A program made the translations under genes and the position numbers. From positions 1 to 64,000 of the forward strand of contig CALXCO010000005.1 of assembly GCA_944386805.1 (NCBI GenBank): a DNA stretch of 64,000 bases, in the 5' to 3' direction. Source of the DNA: an uncultured Clostridia bacterium. Lineage in GTDB: Bacteria; Bacillota; Clostridia; Oscillospirales; Ruminococcaceae. Below are positions 25,232 to 33,933 of the stretch, one piece after another. The notes under the pieces are model-generated. The model saw nothing but the letters and a program-made list of their open reading frames with translations, was not told the DNA's origin and did no database searches. Numbering within the stretch: position 1 is the stretch's first letter; each line of letters starts with the position of its first letter.

Positions 25232-26056
25232 TCATATACCTGTCTGAAATCCCCACGAAAGCTGTCCGCAGGCCTCCTTATTTTTCCAGTCCGCCGACAG
25301 CATGTAAATGCTCGCCGACTGGGGTGCAAACGCGCTGCCGGGCTGCAAGATCTGCTGCTCCGGAACTGCACCCGGTTTTTCACCGGCATCCCACCGAAGA
25401 AGTTGAATACTGTCCGGGTTGCCCGCCGTGCCGGAAAACGTTACCCGCAGTTTCCCGCCGGACGACGGTATACTGACCATCCGCTCCTTCTGCCAGCAGA
25501 TCGGCAGACTGGAATCCTGACAAAACCCGCACCTGCCGACGTTCCAGACGGAACTTCCTCTGACCGGCTTATAGCAAACCGACCGGCAGCCGTCGTCCCG
25601 GATAATCCGCAGCGTCGGCATGCCAAAGTTTTCCTCGCCAGCCGTCTGCTGGGCACGGTTCCACTCCTCGATCAGTGCCGTGACATCCTCCGTATGCCCG
25701 GTAACCGTCACTTTGCTGCATCCGACCAGCCGCATCGGCCAGCTTTCCTGCACCGCAGTATAGTTGTACCGGACCTGCTGACCGGCTGAGAGGGCATCTG
25801 CCGTGATGGTATTGCCGTCGGCGTCCTCCCATGTCACCCCGTCAAACGCGATATACGTCGCAGAGTCAATCCCCTCCGACGCAACATACACGCCGCTGTC
25901 GATGATCTGAAAGATCAGTCCTGTCCTGTAACTTTCCTTTGCCGGGTCATTCTGTCCCGGACCACATCCGGCAACCGAAAAGGCTGTCATAATACCGCCG
26001 GCAATTGCCGCGGCCAGTCGGGAAGCAAGGCCGTCTGCCTTTTTTCTCCAACGCAT
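25232..26056 (-). CDS. Predicted lipoprotein with an ECF-type promoter, function unknown
   Basis: This 274-aa protein has a long basic N-region, a hydrophobic stretch and lipobox SVAGC (Cys 31). The mature part opens with an OB-like or beta-rich segment (DSGVYVASEGIDSATYIAFDGVTWEDADG), followed by a region with several cysteines. No named domain is recognised. ATG 26056 follows GGGGGAATCGGG; two ATGs upstream are less well placed. Its promoter has the same -35, spacing and -10 as those of the two repeat proteins at 40-44 kb, so it probably belongs to the same ECF sigma regulon. Confidence 0.78.
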   Translation of the reverse strand: MRWRKKADGLASRLAAAIAGGIMTAFSVAGCGPGQNDPAKESYRTGLIFQIIDSGVYVASEGIDSATYIAFDGVTWEDADGNTITADALSAGQQVRYNYTAVQESWPMRLVGCSKVTVTGHTEDVTALIEEWNRAQQTAGEENFGMPTLRIIRDDGCRSVCYKPVRGSSVWNVGRCGFCQDSSLPICWQKERMVSIPSSGGKLRVTFSGTAGNPDSIQLLRWDAGEKPGAVPEQQILQPGSAFAPQSASIYMLSADWKNKEACGQLSWGFQTGI

Positions 26057-26112
26057 CCCGATTCCCCCTTTTTGCATATTTCCCACAGGTACCTTTTACC
26101 TGCCCATACGGA

Positions 26113-26141
26113 ATACGCATCAGAGGCAAAAAAAGTTGCAG
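26113..26141 (-). promoter_or_regulatory. ECF-type promoter (site C)
   Basis: On the minus strand CTGCAACTTTTT (26141-26130), an 11-bp spacer, and GCGTAT (26118-26113). The AAC-plus-T-tract -35 and the CGTAT-like -10 are typical of ECF sigma factors. The geometry is identical to sites at 42732-42760 and 44178-44206. Confidence 0.75.
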
Positions 26142-26180
26142 TGCTCAAACTTATTTTTTCAAAAAAATCAACGCAAAAAT

Positions 26181-26220
26181 GCAAAATGCCGTTACAGAAA
26201 TTCCTGTAACGGCATTTTGC
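26181..26220 (-). terminator. Terminator of tRNA-Pro
   Basis: A perfect 17-bp stem begins GCAAAATGCCGTTACAG (26181-26197), with its complement at 26204-26220, directly after the tRNA 3' end on the minus strand. Confidence 0.88.
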
Positions 26221-26296
26221 TGGTCTGAGTGACAAGACTTGAACTTGCGGCCTCTACCACCCCAAGGTAGCGCGCTACCACCTGCGCCACACCCAG
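26221..26296 (-). tRNA. tRNA-Pro (anticodon GGG)
   Basis: This 76-nt cloverleaf has an acceptor stem CTGGGTG/CACTCAG, an anticodon stem CTACC/GGTAG with loop TTGGGGT (anticodon GGG, reads CCC and CCU) and an encoded CCA end. It is a single-gene transcript. Confidence 0.95.
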
Positions 26297-26348
26297 ATTT
26301 TCAATTGTTTTTTGTTTGTTGTGAGGGGGGTTCCCGTCAACGCTAGTT

Positions 26349-26377
26349 ATTATATCACGGCAAAAAACAAATTGCAA
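26349..26377 (-). promoter_or_regulatory. Promoter of tRNA-Pro
   Basis: On the minus strand TTGCAA (26377-26372), a 17-bp spacer, and TATAAT (26354-26349). Confidence 0.8.
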
Positions 26378-26498
26378 GCCCTTTTTTGATATTTTACCTT
26401 TTGCACAAAAAAATGGAATTTTTTCCTCCTTTTTACACCTGCCGGTGTCCCACCGCCTAAAGGCAGCCGTCCACCGGCAGATATCGCAACTTCAGGGA

Positions 26499-26915
26499 TT
26501 AATCAAAATTGGGCATATCGTTGTTGGTGATTCTCCAGTTGTATGCAACCAGTTCGATCTCAACCATCGCACCCTTAGGAAGGTCTTTGACAGCAAATGC
26601 CGCACGTGCAGGCAGAATCTCACCATTGAAGTATTTGCCGTAAATCTCGTTGACAGCGCCAAAATTGCCGATATCGCTCAGCAGAACCGTCGCCTTTACG
26701 ACATCGTCAAAGGTCATGCCGCCTTCGGTCAGAATGGCAGACAGGTTTTTGAAAACCTGCTCGGTCTGTTCCTGAATCGTGGTGCCGACGATTTCGCCCG
26801 TTTCAGGAGAGAGCGGAATCTGGCCGGAAACATACAGGAAGTCGCCTGCCTTGACAGCCTGAGAGTAGGGTCCGATTGCTGCGGGAGCAAAGGGGGTAGA
26901 GATTTTCTTTTTCAT
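26499..26915 (-). CDS. ridA: RidA family reactive intermediate deaminase
   Basis: This 138-aa protein is a RidA/YjgF/UK114 trimeric deaminase that hydrolyses enamines and imines left by PLP enzymes. The substrate-binding arginine is in PARAAFAV, and the GPYSQAV and YVSGQIP motifs are present. It is about ten residues longer at the C-terminus (NNDMPNFD) than typical members. The second of two close ATGs (26915) is chosen because AAAGGA lies 8 bases before it and only about 2 bases before the first. It follows the RNA methyltransferase gene closely. Confidence 0.93.
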   Translation of the reverse strand: MKKKISTPFAPAAIGPYSQAVKAGDFLYVSGQIPLSPETGEIVGTTIQEQTEQVFKNLSAILTEGGMTFDDVVKATVLLSDIGNFGAVNEIYGKYFNGEILPARAAFAVKDLPKGAMVEIELVAYNWRITNNDMPNFD

Positions 26916-26981
26916 AATCATGTTCCTTTCACTTTGATTTTATCCTGAGACCAGAGCCGAAGTTCTGGAGTTGGGAACGAT

Positions 26982-28118
26982 TTACGGCGCGTTCTTTTTG
27001 GGACGCTCTCCATAATACATATAATAATTGCAGCGCAGCATCCCGTTGTACAGCCGGCGAATCTTGTTCGCACGCCGGCCAAACTGTGCTTCAAACTCCT
27101 CGTCAGGCGAAATAATATAATACCCGGTCGCGCCGCGCTTAAAGACACGACCCATCGTCTTTTCAATCTGCCTTGCCTGTTCGACATCCAGCATCCGCTC
27201 GCCATAAGGCGGGTTGGTGACGACGACAGCGGCGGTATCCGGCACACGGAAATCCTTGATATCCCGAATTCGGACCCGAACACGTTCGGCTACACCGGCC
27301 TTGTGGGCGTTGTCCAGCGCCAGTTCAAACGCTCCACGGTCGATATCGCTGCCAAATGCGCAGAACTGCGCATCCTTCCGAACAAGGTCGAGTCCTCTTG
27401 CCCGCTCTTCCTTCCAGACCGACGCAGGGACTGCGTCCCACTTCTCTGCGGCAAACATCCGCCCGATACTGGCAGGGATGTTCAATGCCCGCAGTGCACC
27501 CTCAATCAGGATTGTACCGGAGCCGCAGAACGGGTCATACAGCTGGGTGTCCTTTTTGACAAACGCGAGGTCCAGCATTCCCGAAGCAAGTGTTTCACGA
27601 ATCGGAGCTTCATTTGCGTTTTTACGGTAGCCGCGCTTGTGCAGCCCGGCTCCGGAGGTGTCCAGCATAATCACGGCATGGTCCTTCATAATGGAAAACT
27701 GAATCTGATGGACCGGTCCGGTCTCTTCAAACCAGCTGACGCCATACTTTTCCCGGAGACGCTCAACCGCTGCCTTTTTAATAATCTTCTGGCAGTCCGG
27801 CACCGAATGGAGCGCCGAATGAATCGCATACCCCTTTACCGGAAAGGCGTCCGCTTTGCCGATAAACTCCTCCAGCGGCAGTGCACGCACGCCGTCAAAC
27901 AGTTCGGTAAAACTGCGGGCGTCGAATTCGCCCAGCCGAATCAGCACCCGTTCTGCCGTCCTCAGGTTCAAATTTGCACGTGCCATCATGCTGATCGGGC
28001 CGCTGAACTGGACCCTGCCATCACTGACCAGTACGTTTTCACCGCCCATTCTTCTGACCTCTCCGGCCAGAATACTCTCCAGTCCAAAAAGACAGGGAGC
28101 AATATAGGTATATTCCAT
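26982..28118 (-). CDS. THUMP-domain rRNA methyltransferase (RlmL/YpsC type)
   Basis: This 378-aa SAM-dependent methyltransferase has an N-terminal THUMP RNA-binding domain (about residues 40-160) and a Rossmann catalytic domain. Motif I is DPFCGSGT and motif IV NPPYG, the latter typical of N2-guanine or N6-adenine methylation. The arrangement matches Bacillus YpsC and the N-terminal half of RlmL, which modify 23S rRNA. ATG 28118 follows GGAAAGGA. It probably shares a transcript with the RidA gene. Confidence 0.92.
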   Translation of the reverse strand: MEYTYIAPCLFGLESILAGEVRRMGGENVLVSDGRVQFSGPISMMARANLNLRTAERVLIRLGEFDARSFTELFDGVRALPLEEFIGKADAFPVKGYAIHSALHSVPDCQKIIKKAAVERLREKYGVSWFEETGPVHQIQFSIMKDHAVIMLDTSGAGLHKRGYRKNANEAPIRETLASGMLDLAFVKKDTQLYDPFCGSGTILIEGALRALNIPASIGRMFAAEKWDAVPASVWKEERARGLDLVRKDAQFCAFGSDIDRGAFELALDNAHKAGVAERVRVRIRDIKDFRVPDTAAVVVTNPPYGERMLDVEQARQIEKTMGRVFKRGATGYYIISPDEEFEAQFGRRANKIRRLYNGMLRCNYYMYYGERPKKNAP

Positions 28119-28210
28119 AGAAAAATCCTTTCCAGCATCGTAATCAACAGCCGGGCTATGCCAAAATAGAACTGGCATTTTGGGGGCACTTTTCTTATTT
28201 ATTTAATAGA

Positions 28211-28240
28211 AAAGCTGCCGCTATTCCCAGCGACAGCTTT
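28211..28240 (-). terminator. Terminator of the hpf gene
   Basis: A 12-bp stem with one wobble, AAAGCTGCCGCT / AGCGACAGCTTT (28211-28222, 28229-28240), is followed by TTTCTATT on the minus strand. Confidence 0.82.
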
Positions 28241-28299
28241 ATTATACCATATTTCAGCCCATCCGAAAAGAGCGCTTCTCTCTTTTCCGATAAAATCCG

Positions 28300-28809
28300 T
28301 TATCCGGGAATCAGCACGCCATATCCACTGTCACTGCGGCGGTATACCACATTGACAACGCCCGTCTCGGCATTCTCAAACATAAAGAAGCTGTGTCCCA
28401 GCAGAGTCATCTGGGTGATTGCCTCTTCTACCGACATCGGACGAAGCTCGACGACCTTCTCACGAACAATCTCATAAGAATATTCATCCGGTACCGACTC
28501 GATCTGGTCAAAGGCAGATACTTTCAGTTTTTTCTGCAGTCTCGTCTTATTCCGGCGGATTCTTCTGATCAGCGTGTCAATTGCCGCATCCAACGCGTCC
28601 AGTTTATCTGCGTCTGAATTTTCCGCACGGAAGACCATGCCATCAGCGCGAATCGTCAATTCGACTGTTGCCGTATTCTTTTGAGCGGAAACCTTGACTT
28701 CTGCCACCGCGTCATCAAAAAACTTGTCCAGTTTGGCAAGTCGCGCGTCCGCCTTTGCTTTAAAGGCGTCAGGAAGGGTGATCTTTCTGGCAATGTAGTT
28801 GGTATTCAT
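28300..28809 (-). CDS. hpf: Ribosome hibernation promoting factor, long form
   Basis: This 169-aa protein has an N-terminal HPF/YfiA domain (residues 1-100) that blocks the ribosomal tRNA and mRNA sites. The C-terminal dimerisation domain (about 115-165, PMSVEEAITQMTLLGHSFFMF) joins two 70S ribosomes into a 100S dimer. Two-domain HPF is typical of Firmicutes. The ribosome site is GGAGG. It has its own promoter and a leader with a hairpin (GAAGCTC/GAGCTTC), which may affect its expression. Confidence 0.95.
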   Translation of the reverse strand: MNTNYIARKITLPDAFKAKADARLAKLDKFFDDAVAEVKVSAQKNTATVELTIRADGMVFRAENSDADKLDALDAAIDTLIRRIRRNKTRLQKKLKVSAFDQIESVPDEYSYEIVREKVVELRPMSVEEAITQMTLLGHSFFMFENAETGVVNVVYRRSDSGYGVLIPG

Positions 28810-28905
28810 ACTCAGGCCTCCAATCCTTGGGTCATACAGTCCGTGTGAATTTTCACGGGAGCTGTCCCCGACCCGAAGCTCTTACTTATTTGAGCTTCTA
28901 TGGAT

Positions 28906-28934
28906 AGTATAGCACTTGTTTCTATAAATTACAA
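28906..28934 (-). promoter_or_regulatory. Promoter of hpf
   Basis: On the minus strand TTGTAA (28934-28929), a 17-bp spacer, and TATACT (28911-28906). The leader of about 90 bases holds the stem GAAGCTC / GAGCTTC. The 28935-29303 stretch upstream shows no supportable gene. Confidence 0.72.
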
Positions 28935-29303
28935 GAGATTTCCTATCTTTTTAGAATGTATTCACAAATACTACACATCCTTTTCGTGCGTTTGACCGTA
29001 TTTTTCCGTCCGGTTCTGACAGTTTTCTGCAAGGTCAGGGGCTTGCGTTTGTATTTTTTCATAAAACATAAATTATTTTTTGTGATCTCTGACAAATCGT
29101 ATTCAAATCCCTTGCCTTGTTCCGGTCATTATGCTATTATATGTATGCAACTTCCTTCATTACCTTTCACTTTCCCTGTTTTGAACCGTCGTTTTTACGA
29201 CGGTTATTTTTTTGCCCTTTTCATTTTCCGCTATCATAAAAAAACCGGAAAATCGAAGTGCAGGTCAAACAGCCTGTTTCTCGATTTTCCGGTTTTTCTT
29301 TTC

Positions 29304-29765
29304 TTATTGCTTTTTGCTGGCGCGTTCAAAAATCAGACGGAAAATCAGTCTGACCAGCGGACCACAATAGAACATCTGCCAGCAAATCGCCATCGGGAAG
29401 TTCATCGCCCAGGTCTGGACCCAGGTCCCGAAGCTCGGCTGCTTGAACAGCAGGGTCGCAACGCCGCTCATGATCGGGCACATGATGCAGCAGATGCAGA
29501 TAGAAATCGCGTAAGTAATAACCTGCGGGCGGTCATCCGGTCTGACGACGGTAAATGCGAGTTTGCCCGCGACCTTTCCGACAATAAAGAACTCCAGTAC
29601 AAAGGCAATCGGCACCATGATCGGCAGCTCGTGCAGCGCCAGAAGAAACGTCTGACCGCTGACGCCGCCGGTGTTCAGTGCGACATTGTAGACAACCATT
29701 CCATAGACCATAATCACCGCCATAATTACGGTGTAGACAAAATCCTGCAGTTTGTTTTTGGGCAT
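29304..29765 (-). CDS. DUF2798 membrane protein
   Basis: This 153-aa protein has four hydrophobic segments and the DUF2798 pattern seen twice: MVYGMVVYNVALNTGG with ELPIMVPIAFVLEFF, then CPIMSGVATLLF with NFPMAICWQMFYCGPLVR. The function of the family is unknown. ATG 29765 is chosen because GAGGAG lies 10 bases upstream and family members usually begin MPKxK; ATG 29771 is an alternative. The leader contains a strong intrinsic terminator with competing pairings, so expression is probably controlled by attenuation. Confidence 0.88.
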   Translation of the reverse strand: MPKNKLQDFVYTVIMAVIMVYGMVVYNVALNTGGVSGQTFLLALHELPIMVPIAFVLEFFIVGKVAGKLAFTVVRPDDRPQVITYAISICICCIMCPIMSGVATLLFKQPSFGTWVQTWAMNFPMAICWQMFYCGPLVRLIFRLIFERASKKQ

Positions 29766-29791
29766 ATCCATTCTTCTCCTCATCAGTTTTC

Positions 29792-29871
29792 TAGTCGACA
29801 GGCACAAAAAAAGGACACGAAACTTTCGTCTCGTGCCCTGACTGCGACTACCATTTACATTTATCAGTATA
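29792..29871 (-). promoter_or_regulatory. Promoter -10 and attenuator-like leader of the DUF2798 gene
   Basis: A -10 TATACT lies at 29871-29866. The leader then forms an 11-bp stem GGGCACGAGAC / GTTTCGTGTCC (29838-29828, 29823-29813) followed by seven T. Sequence on both sides can pair instead or in addition: TAGTCG with CGACTA, and CAGGGCAC with GTGCCTG. The stem could instead terminate the upstream gene, but it lies after this promoter. Confidence 0.6.
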
Positions 29872-29961
29872 GCATATCGGCTGCATCGATGTAATACTGT
29901 AATTCGACGATTTTCTGCCCGGTGCGGCCAGCAAAAACTGTCCAAATCACCCTCTGTTCAA

Positions 29962-30411
29962 TCATCCAATCCCCATTGCGCCGTGACTGGAGGCGGGCGG
30001 CATCCGCTCCACCATCCGGACAAACAGATTCGGGTCGAGCGCGTCCGTCTTCTGCAAAAATCCGACCAGCACGGTAAAATGTCCGCTGAAATTCCGTCTC
30101 AGCGTAAACGAGAACACCCGATGGGCAGCTTCTCCAAAGGACAGGTCGGTCAGCGTACCTTCCGAAGACGCCACGACCAGTACAGCCGGTTTCCGGACGA
30201 CAAACTCTTTCACAAACCGTTCCAGCAGTTCCTTATCGCCGCTGTAACGGGGCAGGTCTCCATCCAGCTGATACCAGTATTCTGTCTGGTCAACCATCCC
30301 GACGATCTTTGCAGCGGCGGCAGCAGTATTTTCATTGGTCATGATATGTCTGCCCAAATCGCCGATTGCCGTATAAACGTCCTTGTTTTCCTTTAAAAGC
30401 TGTATATTCAT
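29962..30411 (-). CDS. Hypothetical protein
   Basis: This 149-aa soluble protein has no recognised family. It starts after AGGAGG-CGGAAGG, one of the best ribosome sites here, which supports the reading frame. It has no signal peptide or membrane segment. The middle part (VVRKPAVLVVASSEGTLTDLSFGEAAHRVFSFTL) could be a beta-alpha sandwich. It has a promoter about 200 bases upstream and thus a long leader, and no co-transcribed gene before the DUF2798 unit. Confidence 0.7.
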   Translation of the reverse strand: MNIQLLKENKDVYTAIGDLGRHIMTNENTAAAAAKIVGMVDQTEYWYQLDGDLPRYSGDKELLERFVKEFVVRKPAVLVVASSEGTLTDLSFGEAAHRVFSFTLRRNFSGHFTVLVGFLQKTDALDPNLFVRMVERMPPASSHGAMGIG

Positions 30412-30614
30412 CCTTCCGCCTCCTGTACCGTTCAGGTGTCTCCCAGCGTCAACACTGTGCTGTCGTATACTGTCAGCCGCCATCCCTGTAAGACAAAGCG
30501 GCAGGGCATAAAAAGCTTACACTTCTCATGAACCCCGCCGCGCCATAATCCAACGATCAATCAGTTTAACCACCGGCAGAGATACAAAGGGACCGCCAGT
30601 CCGATGGTTGTACT

Positions 30615-30643
30615 TTATTATAACATCTCCCGCCCAAATATGC
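30615..30643 (-). promoter_or_regulatory. Promoter of the hypothetical gene at 29962-30411
   Basis: On the minus strand TTGCAT (30643-30638), a 17-bp spacer, and TATAAT (30620-30615). It implies a leader of about 200 bases before the start codon at 30411, with no further gene in it. Confidence 0.65.
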
Positions 30644-30801
30644 AATAAATGATTTCACAAAGTTGCTGTTAAAAAACTATTAACAATCACAAAACACATT
30701 GTTTTTTTGACCTTCCCGCGCCATTCACTTCTTTATGGCATAACAATTTTTTCACTCCTGAGAAAATTTTGGTCAAGTTCATGCTTACTTTACAAACGAA
30801 C

Positions 30802-30898
30802 CCTGAAAATGCCCGTTTTCAGGCAATGGCCGCAATCGATGGCCCGCCGATTTTTTTAGCCGAATTTACATGGGTTTGAATCAAAAAACAAAATCGGC
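30802..30898 (+). other. Control region upstream of the Ugp-like operon
   Basis: This gap holds a palindrome CCTGAAAA / TTTTCAGG (30802-30809, 30816-30823) and an inverted repeat GCCGATTTT / AAAATCGGC (30846-30854, 30890-30898). A possible -10 TATACT follows about 30 bases before the ribosome site, but no consensus -35 stands at the right distance. A regulator-dependent promoter is possible. Confidence 0.4.
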
Positions 30899-30938
30899 CT
30901 TTATACTGAGGGCGTTGAAAGGAGTGAAGTTCGTAAGA

Positions 30939-31985
30939 ATGGACAAGATCACGTTGAAAGGCATCACAAAGGCCTACGGCAAAAACCCGCCGGTTATTGA
31001 AAACCTCAATCTGGATATTAAGGACGGCAGTTTTACTGTTCTGCTCGGTCCGTCCGGATGCGGTAAATCGACGGTACTTCGGATGATTGCCGGACTGGAA
31101 AAGACTACAGAGGGTGACGTCCTGATCGACGGCGTCAGTGTACGCGATGTCGAGCCGGGCGACCGCAATATTGCAATGGTATTCCAGAACTATGCCCTCT
31201 ACCCCACCATGACTGTACGTGAAAACATCGAATTCGGACTCAAAAACATGAAGGTTCCCAAAGAGGAACGCAAAGCACGTATCAGTGAAATCGCCGAAAT
31301 GGTCGGCCTGACCGAATACCTCGACCGCAAACCTGCAAACCTGTCGGGTGGTCAGCGGCAGCGTGTCGCGCTGGCGCGTGCTATCGTCAAAAAACCCGCG
31401 GTCTTCCTGATGGATGAACCGCTCTCCAACCTGGACGCAAAACTGCGTACCCAGATCCGCACCGACCTGATCGAGCTGCACCAGAAGCTGAAAACAACCT
31501 TCGTCTATGTCACCCACGACCAGATCGAAGCGATGAGCATGGGCACCGACATCGTCCTGCTGGACCGCGGTAAAATCCAGCAGCATGACACACCCGATCA
31601 GCTCTATGCGAACCCCGCCAACGTCTTCACCGCACGGTTTATCGGTTCGCCTCCGATGAATATCCTCCCGGCTGAAGCGGCTGACAACAAATTTGAAGAA
31701 AACATCGTCAAAATCGGGTTCCGGCCGGAAAAAGCCCATCTGATCAATGCCGACCAAACCGGAGACGCAAACTCCATCGTCATCGACGGCGAAGTGGTGG
31801 CACGCGAGATGCTGGGCGACCAGGTACTCTACAAGCTCCGCACCCCTTACGGCAATATCTCAGTCAAGGACTTCGGCGACAGCCAGTTCACCTACGGCAG
31901 CCATAAGGTCGCAATCGCTATCAAAGATACCGCCTGTTTTGACGCACAGGAAAAACTGCGCGGCTTTGGACTGGAAAAGGAGTGA
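30939..31985 (+). CDS. CUT1 sugar ABC transporter ATPase (UgpC/MsmK type)
   Basis: This 348-aa ATPase has Walker A GPSGCGKS, signature LSGGQRQRVALARAI, Walker B VFLMDEPLSNLD and H-loop VTHD. The C-terminal regulatory beta domain found in MalK/UgpC proteins follows (IGFRPEKAHL). It is the first gene of a six-gene operon; many Clostridia keep such an ATPase elsewhere, so its presence suggests a dedicated system. GGAG lies about 14 bases before the ATG. Confidence 0.9.
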   Translation: MDKITLKGITKAYGKNPPVIENLNLDIKDGSFTVLLGPSGCGKSTVLRMIAGLEKTTEGDVLIDGVSVRDVEPGDRNIAMVFQNYALYPTMTVRENIEFGLKNMKVPKEERKARISEIAEMVGLTEYLDRKPANLSGGQRQRVALARAIVKKPAVFLMDEPLSNLDAKLRTQIRTDLIELHQKLKTTFVYVTHDQIEAMSMGTDIVLLDRGKIQQHDTPDQLYANPANVFTARFIGSPPMNILPAEAADNKFEENIVKIGFRPEKAHLINADQTGDANSIVIDGEVVAREMLGDQVLYKLRTPYGNISVKDFGDSQFTYGSHKVAIAIKDTACFDAQEKLRGFGLEKE

Positions 31986-31990
31986 GTCGG

Positions 31991-32941
31991 GTGCTGCGAA
32001 TGGAAAAAATAGCGTCGGGCGCACGGATTCATTCGGCTTCCCAGACGCAGCTGCATAAGAAAAGCCTCTTTTCCAAAATCATGACCGCGATGCGGCCGTA
32101 TCTGATGGTCGCGCCTGCGATGGCAGTCTTTGGCGTGTTCATCCTCTACCCGATCTTCTATATGATCTACCTCAGTTTCTTTGACTGGAACCTGATCGGG
32201 GATATGAAGTACATCGGGCTGGAAAACTACACCGATATGCTGGGAGACAAGGACTTCTGGCAGGTTTTGGGAAACTCGGTCTATTACATGGTGATGGTGG
32301 TCATCTTTGAGATGGTCCTCTCGCTGCTGCTGGCAGCCTACCTCAATCGCAATACCCGCACCAACCGGATTTTGCAGAGCATCGCCTTTACCCCCTACAT
32401 CACCTCGATGGTGTCGGTCGCCTTCATCTGGATGTGGCTGATGGACAGCGACTACGGTCTGCTCAACTACCTGCTCAGTCTGGTCGGCATCGGCCCGGTC
32501 GGATGGCTGTCCGACCCGAAAGTCGCGATGAATTCGCTGGTACTGGTCTCGGTCTGGAAGGGGCTAGGCTACAACACCATTATCATCATCTCGGCCATGC
32601 AGTCGGTCCCCGGCTATCTGTACGAAGCCGCTGCACTGGATAAGACGCCGAAATGGAAATCCTTCTGGAAGATCACCCTGCCGATGATCTCCCCCACCCT
32701 CTTCTTCCTTGCGCTGATGAACATCATTGCAGCGCTCAAGGTATTTGAAACGGTCAACATCATGACCCAGGGCGGACCGATGAACTCGACCAATACGCTG
32801 GTCTATAACATCTACCAGTACGGTTTTGAGTACTTCAAGATCGGGTATGCTTCCGCACTTGGCGTCGCGCTGATGGTCGTCATCGGCTTCTTCACGCTGA
32901 TCTACTTCCGCGTACTCAGCAAACGGGTCTACTACAATTGA
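31991..32941 (+). CDS. CUT1 ABC transporter permease (UgpA/MalF type)
   Basis: This 316-aa permease has six hydrophobic segments and the EAA loop YEAAALDKTPKWKSFWKITLPMISP. A GTG at 31991 is chosen as start because AAGGAG ends 8 bases before it. A GTG nine bases upstream overlaps the ribosome site, and an ATG at 32000 is 17 bases away. It lies 5 bases after the ATPase stop codon. Confidence 0.88.
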   Translation: MLRMEKIASGARIHSASQTQLHKKSLFSKIMTAMRPYLMVAPAMAVFGVFILYPIFYMIYLSFFDWNLIGDMKYIGLENYTDMLGDKDFWQVLGNSVYYMVMVVIFEMVLSLLLAAYLNRNTRTNRILQSIAFTPYITSMVSVAFIWMWLMDSDYGLLNYLLSLVGIGPVGWLSDPKVAMNSLVLVSVWKGLGYNTIIIISAMQSVPGYLYEAAALDKTPKWKSFWKITLPMISPTLFFLALMNIIAALKVFETVNIMTQGGPMNSTNTLVYNIYQYGFEYFKIGYASALGVALMVVIGFFTLIYFRVLSKRVYYN

Positions 32942-32962
32942 TCCGGCAGAAAGGACATGAAC

Positions 32963-33826
32963 ATGACTTCTATACATAACGGGCTGCGCCCTGTTCGGGT
33001 TAAACCGGCCAAACTGATCGGAACCATTCTTCGCTGGTGCCTCAATGCCTTTATTGCACTGCTCTTTTTCATCCCGTTTTACTGGATGTTCATCACCTCG
33101 GTCAAAACGCTGGGACAGACGCTGATTACACCGCCCACCTTCTGGACATGGGACCCGCAGTGGAACAACTTCAGCGTCGTATTTGAAAAGGTTGACGTCT
33201 GGGGAATGCTGGGCAACTCGCTGATCGTTACCGCGGGCACGCTGATCTGCCAGTGCCTGACGGTTATTCCGGCAGCATATGCATTCGCCCGGTATAAGTT
33301 CAAAGGTGCCAAGCTGCTGTTCGGCATTACGCTGGCAACCATGATGATTCCCTCTCAGCTGATCTTCCTGCCGGTTTACCTGATGTTCAGCAAATGGGGT
33401 ATGATTAACACCTACTGGTCGCTGATTCTTCCTTCTGCATCCAGTGCGTTTGCAATCTTCATGCTCCGGCAGACCTTCAAGCAGGTTTCGGAAGAACTTC
33501 TGGAAGCGGCGCGTCTGGATAAGGCAGGCGAGCTGAAAATCATCACCAAGATCATGCTTCCGCTGGCACGTCCGACCGTCGTCACCCTTGCAATGCTGAC
33601 CTTCATCAGCATCTGGAACGACTACTTCTGGCCACTGGTCATGACCACCAAGGCAGACGTCCGTACCCTTCCGGTCGGTATCGCATCGCTGAGAATGACC
33701 GAAAGCGGCGTCAACTATCAGATTATGATGGCAGGCAATGTCATCCTGGTCATCCCGGTTCTGGTCGTCTTCTTCCTCGCACAAAAACAGATTATCAAAG
33801 CATTCACCTATACCGGTGTCAAATAA
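32963..33826 (+). CDS. CUT1 ABC transporter permease (UgpE/MalG type)
   Basis: This 287-aa second permease has six hydrophobic segments and the EAA loop EELLEAARLDKAGELKIITKIMLPLARP. The ATG at 32963 is better spaced from AAAGGA than the in-frame ATG at 32957. It forms the channel with the preceding UgpA-type protein. Confidence 0.88.
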   Translation: MTSIHNGLRPVRVKPAKLIGTILRWCLNAFIALLFFIPFYWMFITSVKTLGQTLITPPTFWTWDPQWNNFSVVFEKVDVWGMLGNSLIVTAGTLICQCLTVIPAAYAFARYKFKGAKLLFGITLATMMIPSQLIFLPVYLMFSKWGMINTYWSLILPSASSAFAIFMLRQTFKQVSEELLEAARLDKAGELKIITKIMLPLARPTVVTLAMLTFISIWNDYFWPLVMTTKADVRTLPVGIASLRMTESGVNYQIMMAGNVILVIPVLVVFFLAQKQIIKAFTYTGVK

Positions 33827-33933
33827 TCCGTGATCCGGCCTGCAAAGCCAGGTCTGTATAAAACGCATCCCACCATATACAAACAAAAAAACAATCCACC
33901 GGATGCGTTCCGATGAAAGGAAAGGTAATAACA

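Noticed and set aside
28956-29894. 312-codon plus-strand frame near the hpf gene
   Set aside because: It begins in AT-rich non-coding sequence and continues antisense to the DUF2798 gene, which has clear family motifs.
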